64,000 nt of DNA from Diphasiastrum complanatum (Eukaryota > Streptophyta > Lycopodiopsida > Lycopodiales > Lycopodiaceae), in the NCBI GenBank assembly GCA_029204225.1, contig CM055097.1, forward strand, positions 5,313,125-5,377,124, given 5' to 3'. The position numbers were made by a program, and so were the translations under genes. The notes under the pieces were generated by a model. It did no database searches, had not been told where the DNA came from, and saw only the letters and a list, made by a program, of their open reading frames with translations. Below, in pieces: positions 36,501-46,578 of the stretch. The stretch's first letter is position 1, and the number at the start of each line of letters is the position of its first letter.

Positions 36501-38488
36501 ATTTGTTCAAAAGTTAGGAAAAAATCAAAAAAATCTTTGTAAATTTGTTGAAAACTAGGGAAAAAAAAAAAACCTAAGTTTCTTTAATAATTCCATTACA
36601 TTCATTGAAAATCCATTTTATGTGGTCGTTTGAAATGAACAGTTTCGAAACAGAGTTTCATTAAATGAAATGTGTTTCAGTGAAACTTTGCTGATGTCTT
36701 TGTACATGACATCCAGCCATCCTATTACCTCTCGTGTTTGGTGCCCTAAGAAAAAAGTAGGGCCTTGCCAATGTGCTAGATTTTTATAAAATAGCTTACT
36801 ACCTGCCACATGGACCTGCTGTAATTAAGTAGGTACTTTGGGAGTCTACATTAATTACTAAGGCTTTAAGTACCATAGAAAAACAATAGAATCTTTACAT
36901 GTCATAAGTGAGGACACCTAAGTTGTGGCTTGTTACTAGAGACTTCTGTTTCTGCAAATATTGATATATCAATTTGTGAGAATCCTGATCTATTCTTGGA
37001 AGTTTACTTAAGTAAGATAAAACTTAGAAGCTGTGTGTTTCCTTTGATCGATTATGACCACTCTTTATGCCTACAGAAGCATGATATGTGGGATTTGCGT
37101 TTGTGGAGGCATTTGAGTGTAGATGCACTGAATTGATTTATGTTCACCTGATATTGTTTTTACATATACACATCATAACCTCAGTCTGATACTAGTGAAT
37201 GTGGAGCTGAATTCCAGAACTAGTAAATTTGCAAGGCTGCAAAATATATACTGCATCTTAGCGGGGCGAAACCTTTATATGAGATTCAGTTGCAGCACAG
37301 GTGATGCCATGGGCATGAATATGGTTTCAAAAGGTGTGCAGAATGTATTGGACTACTTGCAACATCTTTTTCCTGACATGGAAACAGTTAGTATCTCTGG
37401 TAAGTGATATTGTTTTGTGCTAGTCATTTTCTGGGTAGCTTTGGCATCTGCAATTTTTTATGTTTTTACGGGTGGTTTTCACAAACTATAAAAAGGGCTA
37501 CTTCAAACTGCAACAAAATTGTCTAGAAGATGCTCAGGTGTTTCAGCTACATACGGGGATTTTTTTAACAAATGTTTCTGGATGTTACATTCATTTGTAC
37601 GTTTAAGCCAAATGGCTATGAGATGAATGTGAGATTCTCTTAAATCTCTTGTACATAAAGCTTAGGAATCACTACTCTAAAGTCTGATTTCAGATTTTTT
37701 GCTTATTACTACTGGAACTTGGCATGAAGTGCATCCCAGCAGAGTCCCTCATAAATAGCTGAGTTTTTTTTGTGTCAGGCAATGTTTGTGCAGATAAAAA
37801 AGCTACAGCTATGAACTGGATTGAAGGCCGAGGAAAATCTGTTGTCTGTGAAGCTATTATTAAGCAGCAAGTAGTTGCTAAGGTTCTGAAAACATCGGTG
37901 GAAGCTCTTGTCGAGCTGAACACAGTCAAGAACCTTGCTGGTTCAGCTCTTGCAGGTTCTATTGGTGGTTTCAATGCACATGCAGCAAACATTGTCTCGG
38001 CAATCTTTATTGCTACAGGTCAAGATCCGGCACAGAACGTGGAGAGTTCTCAATGCATTACCATGATGGAAGCCGTCAATGGGAATTCTGACTTGTATGT
38101 TTCAGTCACCATGCCTTGCATTGAGGTGAGCTATCACAAGTCACGACATTACCTTGTAATTAAATCCAATCCAAATCTGCATAAAAATATTTTGAATGAT
38201 TAAAATGGCTTATGCTCGACTAACATAATGAGCTGCCCATTTCAGGTGGGCACAATTGGTGGTGGCACTCAGCTCGCATCGCAAGCTGCTTGCCTGAACT
38301 TGTTGGGAGTAAAGGGCTCCAACGCAAGCTGCCTTGGAGCTAATGCTCAGCGTTTAGCAAGGATTGTTGCTGGAGCAGTGTTGGCTGGAGAACTGTCTCT
38401 TCTATCAGCCTTGGCAGCAGGCCAATTGGTGAAAAGTCATTTGAAGTACAACAGGTCATGTAAAGATATTTCTGCTGAAGATAAGTAA
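33531..38488 (+). CDS. HMGR: 3-hydroxy-3-methylglutaryl-CoA reductase (HMGR), complete, 4 exons
   Basis: Exons are 33531-34444, 37218-37399, 37779-38125 and 38246-38488. All introns are GT-AG and the phases fit, giving 561 residues. HMGR reduces HMG-CoA to mevalonate with two NADPH at the ER membrane, the committed step of cytosolic isoprenoid synthesis. Visible parts: an Arg/Pro/Gln-rich cytosolic N-terminus; two membrane helices (about 43-58 and 75-98), as in plant HMGRs; a variable acidic linker (about 108-120); the HMG-CoA site [12 protein letters not shown] (217-228); TTEGC with catalytic Glu240; NADPH motifs DAMGMNM (334-340) and GTIGGGT (483-489); the catalytic Lys in DKK (371-373); Asp448 in GQDPAQN; and His546 in [11 protein letters not shown]. 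Ser552, six residues after the His, matches the site phosphorylated by SnRK1/AMPK-type kinases. I chose ATG 33531 because it gives a typical plant length. An in-frame ATG at 33372 would add 53 atypical residues. Confidence 0.96.
35168..35312. repeat. Palindrome and inverted-repeat structure in HMGR intron 1
   Basis: 35168-35193 is a near-perfect 26-base palindrome. The 18-base phrase TGTGCCATGGTACGGCAC occurs at 35181-35198 and again at 35295-35312. GGCACCTGTTT (35194-35204) pairs perfectly with AAACAGGTGCC (35275-35285), with pyrimidine and purine runs extending the stem. This could be a small non-autonomous DNA element or simply a local fold-back. Confidence 0.7.
35457..35570 (-). pseudogene. 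Copia RT scrap (minus strand)
   Basis: The minus strand reads [19 protein letters not shown] followed by CDSKPVPM, the segment after the RT core in Copia elements (compare ICQYKYAISLLNRFNM in C1). Only about 35 residues are recognisable. It sits inside HMGR intron 1. Confidence 0.7.
35570..36418 (+). pseudogene. Coiled-coil accessory ORF of an LTR element (in HMGR intron 1)
   Basis: Plus-strand frames 35570-35695, 35696-35893 and on to 36418 read as one protein with a few stops. A Pro/Asp/Glu-rich linker (about 35605-35760) leads to [20 protein letters not shown], then a long heptad-like coiled coil ([55 protein letters not shown]), and a tail rich in Pro, Gln and Asp. It lines up with 63560-64000 and 39400-39790. 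An A-rich, PPT-like tract follows (36500-36580). It is not part of HMGR, since it lies within an intron. Confidence 0.6.
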
Positions 38489-38956
38489 GAGAGTTGCAGG
38501 AATGGTTGGACTCATGTGTCCAGATCCCTGATTTCTTGGTGACCTAATGATGAGGCCTGCAATTCTATTCCAGAAAAAGATTTTTGCAAAGGATACCTCC
38601 ACCTGTGCTGAGGATATATATTTTCTTTAGTTTTTCTGATTCATGAATTCAGATTGGCTCTGATTAGCACTCTGTAGGCCTCCTGTGTTATTTCCATTTT
38701 CACATCAAAGGACTTAATGGTCTACAACTTTGGGGGCAGATCTCATAAAGTTGACCTGTAAAGATTACACTCCATTGTCATGTCGAGTACTGCCCTACTC
38801 AACATTGACATATGGTTGTTTCTATGTTGCAATTCGGTTATGTAGCCTTTGTTATGGATAGACTAAAGTCTCTGGAGGGACTTACATGGTGTGAGGGTCC
38901 CACCCTTGATTAGGGGCCCAAATACCATGTAAAACCCCTTTCCAAATTTTGCTTTA

Positions 38957-38962
38957 AATAAA
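38957..38962 (+). terminator. Candidate HMGR poly(A) signal AATAAA
   Basis: AATAAA about 470 bases after the HMGR stop, on the same strand, before transposon sequence begins at about 39330. Alternatives are possible. Confidence 0.35.
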
Positions 38963-39331
38963 TCCAGGCTTTCGATTAAGTTCAAATTTATCTGTGCACT
39001 GTTAGTTCTTGTATCTTTCTCTGACATCCTTGCTAGCATTTACATTACTTGCCTTGTTTCTTTGTACTTGGCTTTCTAGATGTTTCCTTATAGGGAATTC
39101 CATGCTGACATCTTGATTTTCACGTTAGCATTGTCTAAGAAGCATTATGATGACAACCAATAGACAATAATGGGCAAGACTGGCTAGACTTCAGATCTTT
39201 GATAAGCTAAGAAAAATTGGCCAAAACCCAACTTTGCATAAAGCTGTGACTTCAGTAGTTGAAGATATTTGGCAGCCTTTTGGGCCAGACAAAAATATTT
39301 GTGCCCAGTTTATTAGCTACCTATCGGATTT

Positions 39332-39799
39332 TTGGGCTCTTGGGAGCTTACAATAATATCGTTTCAACTTCTAAGCTCCATAATATCGTTTCAACCTCTA
39401 AGCTCCATATTTGAATACGCTCGGGTTGATGTCAAACAGAAACTGGATGGCCGTGTAGTCGAGCTGGTTACAAATAACACGAAGCTGTGTACCGAACTGG
39501 AACAGATCCGACAAGAAAATCAAGTGGCACAGCAACATATCAAGGCCGAGAAGGCAATAGTCCTGAAGCTCGAAAAACAAGAGGCAGCCCTTCAGGATTA
39601 TATCAAAGCCCTTTACAAGTTGGTGGTGGACGCAGCTGCCCAGGCCCAACAAGCCACGACTGTAGCTCAACAGCAGCTAACCCCACTCCAGGATCAACGG
39701 CAAGTCGTAGAGACAGAGAATCAATGCCTAGGAGCGGAGGTAACAGCTCTCCATCAGAAAATAACAGAGTGCTACCAGACGACCGCTCACCCAATATGA
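39332..39799 (+). pseudogene. Coiled-coil accessory ORF fragment next to an LTR
   Basis: A 155-codon frame, mostly coiled coil: KLDGRVVELVTNNTKLCTEL, QQHIKAEKAIVLKLEKQEAA, LQDYIKALYKLVVDAAAQAQ, CLGAEVTALHQKITECYQ. The stretch EAALQDYIKALYKLVVDAAA matches [20 protein letters not shown] at about 36000 and EDDLNQYIQSLSKALTDAS near 63890. The stop is at 39797, and the LTR-like sequence starts about 60 bases later, so this ORF was the last one before the 3' LTR of its element. Confidence 0.65.
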
Positions 39800-39859
39800 G
39801 GTAGACTATCTGACCTAGCAGGTGCCAGAAGGGCTAGGATTTCATTTCTTGCCTCCATG

Positions 39860-40308
39860 AAATAGCCAATAGAAGCACAGGGGCAAGGGCCTCCCCAAGA
39901 ATAAAAAAACACCTCTTCTACTCCATTTTCATGCTTCATAGAGAGGAGGAGATGCTACCAATTTGGTGTTTGAAGCATCCTCATGTGCTTTGATTTTATT
40001 TCTAATGCTCCTTTTGTGAATGCTTTCTAGTTCTTACCACTTTTTGTTGTGTGTATTGGGCTATGTTTTTTAACGTTTTTCCATTAGAGTAATGCTTTAA
40101 GCACATGAGCTAACCTCCCTCATTTCTCTTCTGTCTCTCTCTCTTTACATTTTGGACATGTGGTATGGATAGTGTTAGGTGGATGGGCTAAAGTAGTATT
40201 AGAGTTAGAAAGGCAACTAATCTACAACTAATATCAGTTAGACATCTATCGTAGCGATCTAACCCTTTTGACAGGCGGAGGGCTACTCACCGACCGTAGC
40301 TACACCCT
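39860..40308 (+). repeat. LTR 3' portion related to the LTR at 57548
   Basis: It follows 57865-58496 in order: AGCCAATAG, GGGGCAAGGGC, TCTACTC(C/T)ATTTTCATGCTT, AAGCATCCTCA, GAGCTAACCTCC, CTAACCCTT..TGACAGG, GGAGGGCTACT, and the end CCCTACA. It ends at about 40308. The first half of the LTR is missing or too diverged. The order of phrases is convincing although identity is moderate. Confidence 0.7.
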
Positions 40309-41740
40309 ACATAGATATCACGCTCTAATAACATGTCAAAAATGTTGATGGAAGGATTCTTCGATGCATGAATGTACATCTATCAGATTCGAGCTATTGT
40401 CAATAAGTTGATGATAGTTGTACTTGATTAGAGCTTCGAAGTTGCACGGATCAACACAATCGATTCTGTATACACACACACACACACACACAATTGTTAA
40501 AGATGCGAAAACATGAATAGATCGGACAAGTCAGAGCTAGAGCATACAATCAACATTAATTGTCAGTCACGAGAACAATTCAACCTATGAAGTATGTTAT
40601 TTGCATGTAATGAATCAGACAAAACAGAAAATAAAGCAATCAACAGTACATAGACACAACTCTGTTTGATTGGAAATGATTCAATTAAGTCGGAAGTATG
40701 TGTATAGTCTGATTGCATTCAGATGCACGATCTTTCTGAAACAATAATTTGGAACCATAGAAGAAGATCGAATGGTTGCGCTCCGATTGAATGTCTGATC
40801 AATTTATCATCTGATTCATAGGGATTTTTTTATCAATTTTTTACGTTGACGTGCTATTGATTATTTATACATGTAGCAATACAATTACAAGAATGCTTAA
40901 GCGATAGATTTATGACTTGGATTAAGGCACAACGTGATGTTAGCAATTGCTAATGGATAGAATCTATTCTATTGGAGTTTCTATGAAAATCACGTGTCTT
41001 GAAGATAGATGGTCAAATTGACAGTCATCGGTAAAATCGTAATTGGCATGCCATTTTGTTTCAAAATAGAGGAAATTGATTTTAGCATCCTTGATTGTGT
41101 GGATTTGAAGCACATAAGGGTTTCTTTTTAGTGATCTCGTCATAGAGTTTGGTCTTCAGCTCCTACAATTTGGAATTGCAAGGGACTCAAGAAGAGAAGT
41201 TCTTTTTCACAACAAATTTTTTTTGTAGTCCATCAAGGAAGACAACGATACTTTGGCACAATGTCTATTTGGTGGATGCACACCAGTTGTCAAATACATA
41301 ATAGTGCCATGTCATATCATTGTAGGCCTAAAGTGGCTCTCTCATGGATCTAACGGATTGTCACTTTAATTTTGTAGTCATCATTGGAGCTTGAATCTAC
41401 TCTTTGAGAACGATAGACAATGTGATAAATCTTTTTTGTGTAAAGACGAATTCGTCCAGTAACTAATAATCCTTGGTGGATAGACTTTCCTACTAGTACA
41501 TGCCTTGATGATGAGAAAGAAAGCTTCGACTTGCATGTTAGTGGCAGTTTATCTAGTCATGTCATAGATAGCGAGATTTCTCATGTTGAGTTGGAAATGG
41601 GGGCCACATTAGAGACTAGATTGAGAAAAATTAACATTCAATTGAAGAACAAGTACCCATGCATCATCTTTTGAAATTGACTCGCAAGGGCAAAGAGGTA
41701 GCAAAATCACCATTGCCCCCTGCAGTGACAGTACTATTAG
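40309..41740. other. Intergenic, (AC)n microsatellite only
   Basis: No gene is recognised. A short AC repeat lies at 40472-40492. The rest is AT-rich with no open frame of note. Confidence 0.5.
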
Positions 41741-42990
41741 ATGGCATCTGCCAAGCGAGTGCGAGACTTTGTGGAATACATCCCTCCATCGCTTGCTTTG
41801 TCAAAGTCTAGCAACAAGGTTGAGTTGCTTTGTTATGGAAGTCTTTCATGTACTTGACACGTACTATTATAAAGTTGTTGATTGGTTTTGTGCTATATAT
41901 GCCCACATTGATTTTATGTGCGTTGTGTCATATATTCAACATTTTTGGGGACATTATGAATGTTTCCAAATGTGCATCCAAAAAAACTATTGCTAGTGAG
42001 ATGCAAAATTTGCTTTCGCATCTGCAAGAAGTTTGCAAGAGTACATGGATCAGACGAGGTAAGCGTGTTGGTGCTAGTGCCGATGTGGTTTTGCTAGATT
42101 TTCCTATGAATATAGTGCCATCGGAATTTTTTGGCAGTGTTCCATTGTGGAATATAGTTGAGGATGCACTTTTAGAGGCATCCCTCTAGTTCACATCAAC
42201 TATTCTAGATGACACACGAGTGGTGCATTGTTGGATTTGACCATATTCCACAACTGATAAGATTTGTTAGAAAATGTGGACTGAGAGTACTAAGACATGC
42301 TATCCTACATAAATTGATAAGTTTGGCACCATAACTATGCAGATTCAGGGTAGTAATGTAAATTTTGGTGTTGTTTTACAATGCATCACATTTGTGTATT
42401 TCAAATAACTTACTTTTTATGCATTGTCTTGTGCATGTGTATATGTTGGGTGTATATATTCAATGTCGCATCGATGTGACTCCCATAGTTCCAATGGGAG
42501 ATTCTGATACAATCGATGCATCATTGTTTTCAAGCACAACAGATCATTGGGTGCACCACTACCCCACAACAGAACATTTGCTTGATCCGGTGACATCGCA
42601 GCCGCTGCAAGGTGGGATGGAGAAGACTCCACATCTCATTCATTTTTCAGTGAAGCTATTTGTAGGGCTTCTGAAGTGGTTGTGGATCCTTTCCTTGGAT
42701 GCGGCGGGACATTGTATGCATGTGCTAGCATCGGTAGAGGCTATATTGCAAAGGACTACGATCATGCTATCTTGGCTCATCATGCGACAAATAGATATAG
42801 GGAATATATTTCGCAAAAGCATTTATTTAACCATGCTCCAAATTTTAGAAATACATAGTTCCATTGTTTGACAATTTAACATTTGTAGTGACGTGCACTT
42901 GCACCCACTTGCACTACCCAAGCTGTTAAAGTGGACTTTGATGATGACGCCAAGGAGACGAAGCAATGAGATTTTGATGACTTCCAGAGA
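41741..42990 (+). pseudogene. Broken ORF with beta-class amino-methyltransferase-like motifs
   Basis: An ATG at 41741 opens MASAKRVRDFVEYIPPSLAL, then KSSNKVELLCYG, and stops. After a shift the frame at about 41950-42189 reads ASKKTIASEMQNLLSHLQEV, then ADVVLLDFPMNIV (42079-42117) and EFFGSVPLWNIVEDALLEAS. The same frame resumes at about 42620 with DSTSHSFFSEAICRASE and VVDPFLGCGGTLYACAS (42678-42728), then IGRGYIAKDYDHA. D-x-x-L-L-D-x-P resembles the DPPY motif IV, and DPFLGCGGT resembles the AdoMet-binding FxGxG motif I, of N6-adenine/N4-cytosine methyltransferases, in the IV-before-I order of the beta class. Phe replaces the first Pro of motif IV. An acidic tail (DFDDDAKETKQ) and stops follow. 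It may be a decayed gene, or a real gene with introns I could not resolve. Confidence 0.45.
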
Positions 42991-42999
42991 TGGTTAGTT

Positions 43000-45900
43000 G
43001 AAGAATAAATGATGTTTAACTACATAAGTTAAAGGCAATGTCACGTAGAGATGCATTCAAGCAGAGACACATCGTTCTTGTATTTTTGTGGTTGACAATT
43101 GCTATGAAGACACATCTTAGATAGATCCTAGACAAGTTTTTGCTTTTTGAAATATTTTGGGTTTCTTTTTTAGAAAAGCAACTATGACTTCCGTTTTCAA
43201 CATAAACTTCAATATGTCAGGCCCAAATGATAGTCATACAAAGAGTACATTCGATTCCATAAAAATGATGATCGAAAAAATTTGGAGTTGAAGTGCTTGT
43301 GTGCCTAGGAGACAAGCCGGATGACTTGCTTGGAGGGAAGTCACCCACGTCGGGACCCCCGATCTATGGAGTGAGTCTACACTTAGATATGTGAAATGAG
43401 GCAGCCTAATGTGTTGACATTTGTTTAGGACTTGTTGAAACTCGTTTCGGTACATAGACCTGGATTTGTCAAAAGTCGTTTATTGCGTAAAGAAGGAGAC
43501 TATTGTGTTCTTTATCTAGATACAAATTGTAAGTAAAGTTTACGTTCTAAAGTTAGATATAAACTGTGAGGAATGGGCATGAAAGTTCAGTTTTTTGTGT
43601 TGCTTTGGGTGAGGTTGATGTTCCTTAGTTAAATACAAGTTTAGGATATTGCCATTTTTTGCACCATGTTAACATGGAGTTCAATGTTTTAAGTTCTATG
43701 TAGGTGGAATGTTATGGGACTTTTCGATGATGCTAATTGCAATTGAATATTATGTTCTTAATCTAGATACAATCTGTTACGTCCATGTCTTGTATGTGGG
43801 ATTCGGAATACTTCCTGACATGGATAGTTGATACCCCAACATATAGGGCTATTAGTTACGCCACATCATTACAGACTTGGCCGGTAATGTAATTAATAAT
43901 CTTATGAGGGCCCAAGCCTATAATTAGACTTATGGAGGAACACTTGCATGGTGTTTGATTCTCTCATGCATGTAGGTCATGGTAGATCTATGCAAGGTCC
44001 TAAAATGTCAAATTTTAACATAACAAATATTGTAAGTGACATTGTACATTTGATTTTCCTATGTGGGGCTATCTGGCTAGTCCAAGTAACCGGTTATGGG
44101 ACAAGTGCTTGACAGATATGCCGATAGTGGGTCACGTCTCGGTCACTACATATAATATAATAAACTAAATAAACTGTAAATCTAATTTAACTGCACAATC
44201 GCATATAAACTTACATAAACGAACTCCGAATTCTAACCGTATGACCTATCCCCAACTTGTAAAAACAAAGATTCCATAGTTTGAAAAATTCACCAGGCTT
44301 TCTTACAAATATTCTTTATGTCAATAATGATTCGAGGTGACTATCTTCACCAAATGTCAACTAGAGCAATATCACCTTCCAAACTTGATTCAAATGTAAA
44401 TTTGAAATACATAAACTTGATAAATGGTCAAATCAAAGCTGTATTACCATTCGAAAATATGTGACTAGAATCACTAACATATCAAGACTTAGGATCTATG
44501 ACCAAAGTGATTGCACATAACAAAATCTAGACAATGTTAAACGAGCACTTTCATTTAGCAAACAAAATCAAATGACATAAAGATTGAATCAAATACATTT
44601 GAAGCTTGTATAGCAATGGATTTGCATCTCACATACTCGTATCAGGTTGTGGGAGCCTCAACTAAATATGAAAAGCTTCTACTATCTAGCTATGGCAGCC
44701 AAGCACCTTGTCAATGGGGTCACCTCTCACAAATAAGCTTCAACAAGATTCCAACTCTCTCAATATCAAATATATACAAATAAGTCCCTTACATAATCTG
44801 GAGAGCTCACATATTGCCCTAGTAGATAAGGCCCATCTATTCAAAGTACACAATCAATATGACATTGTGCACCCTTAATTAATGGTAACTAGACAATGTT
44901 GACTAGTTTCAAGGATCTAACTTCCACCTCATTTTTACAAAAGGAACTTTAATATCTTTGCTTTCTTAAACTTCGAAATTCAAATAATAAGGTGGGAAGT
45001 ACCATTTTGAATTGAGAAACTAGAACTCAGCCTATGCCTCAAATAGTCAAGCTATGATCTACTATTTTCCAAATTTTGTTCTTGCTTTGTTGTTATTGTT
45101 TGTTTCTAAAATTTGTATTTTATTGTCTTTAGAATGATGTTGTCAATGTGAGATAATTGTTCATGATAGAGCCTTGCAATGAGATATTTCTGGTGAGATG
45201 AAAGACAACAAATCTATAAAATTTGAAGATGCACTTAAGAGAAAAAGCTTGATGATGGATATATGTTTGAAGGCTTTTGTATATTTCTTGTTTAGGTGTA
45301 ACATTCTTTTAGTTTATTTTACTCATCGTTTTATTTTGCAAGGGTGTTGATTCTACTTCTTCAGTGGATCGACATAATGATTTGGAGGTGTCTATTTATG
45401 TTGACTGATTACTAGAAAGTTATAGTAAATCATATGTTAAAATGAATGTTTTAACTTCAGAAAAGGTTGTTGGTGTAATTTGTTCTTCCATAGATGTCGT
45501 CGTTGTTCCTAATTCATCAAATGATGCAAGTAATTCTTTTGTGAAACTTGATTGTGCAAAAAAGCTAGATGATGAAGAAGATTGGCTAGGCCATAATATT
45601 TTGAATGTTATGTTGTTCAAGTGTGATTACAAGAGCAAAGATCACTTGAATGCTTCATCCACTATTAGGAATGTTGGTCAATTATATTGGTTTGAAAATT
45701 TGCAAAAATGTTCTATCACAATTCATATTCAAGATGTAAATGTGGGAACTGAATCTTGAAGAAACTTTCACAATGATTTTGGGAGTGTGAAAAGGTTCAA
45801 TGAGTGGAACAAATACTGTAACTGTTGTGGAAAGGTCACTTTGAAAAGGTTACATAATTTGGTTATAATTAATCATATAGTCATTGATAGTTCAATTGAA

Positions 45901-46480
45901 CATTGTGGGAGTCAGTGACACTACATTTAGTTATATGATCAATAGATTTTTGAGTAATAATTTGGTATCAAATCTCTAATCAATAATTCCCTGCCCATCT
46001 AGGACGGGGTAGGGAAATTATGTCATGTAAAGCATAGTAAAAGAACTAAAAAAATCAGGGTATGTTTTTAACTTCTTGCAAGAATATTAGAGATGTAATA
46101 CTATGAAAGCATACGAGGTATTTATGTCATGCAGTACTTTGTTTAGGAAAAAGAAAGATATATAATGTCTGAATTGTTGCTTTTTAACTTTTCTCTTGCC
46201 AGTATCAGAACAAGAGATCGTATCTCATTACATGACATTACTGTTAAAATATACTGTTTTTTAAATACGATTCTGGCAACATGCCCACCCCGGCGCGGGG
46301 ATTACAAAAGTATTTTACATGTTAGAGTAGGAATCTTTATCTATCATGCCGAGGAGGTAATCTGTGATTCTCCTTTGCCCCCCAATATTCAGGTTGTCAG
46401 CTACACCTCTTCATCTGCAAATCTGAATGGAACACCGTGCAGGAAGTCGATTAGTTTCTATATTTTGATCTTCTTTGAGG
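43000..46480. other. Intergenic; LTR relic and unrecognised ORF
   Basis: About 43790-44160 is a diverged relative of the 295-bp repeat: it shares GGCTATTAGTTACGCC..., GAGGGCCCAAGCCTATAATTAG and ATGTGGGGCTATCTGGCTAG-type phrases in the same order. 45442-45759 is a 105-codon frame with no recognised domain (it includes DDEEDWLGHNILNVMLF), followed across a stop by a Cys-pair phrase (CNCCGKVTLKRLHN). I cannot assign it. The rest is AT-rich. Confidence 0.4.
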
Positions 46481-46481
46481 C

Positions 46482-46487
46482 TTTATT
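46482..46487 (-). terminator. Candidate APX poly(A) signal
   Basis: The minus strand reads AATAAA 92 bases beyond the APX stop codon, a normal distance for a plant 3' UTR. Confidence 0.4.
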
Positions 46488-46578
46488 ATATCAATTCGTA
46501 TTTGTTATGCACATCAAGTTCTGCTCAGCTCCTACTTATGCTAGTTGTCATTGGCAATTGATTGATACTTATGTTAGC

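Larger units (their letters stand above)
34445..37217 (+). other. HMGR intron 1, enlarged by transposon remnants
   Basis: A 2773-bp intron, against 379 and 120 bp for introns 2 and 3. It begins GTGAAG and ends TTCCAG and splits Arg305. It contains a hairpin-rich segment (35168-35312), a minus-strand Copia RT scrap (35457-35570) and a coiled-coil accessory ORF fragment (to 36418). The first and last 600 bases or so look like ordinary T-rich intron. Confidence 0.85.
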
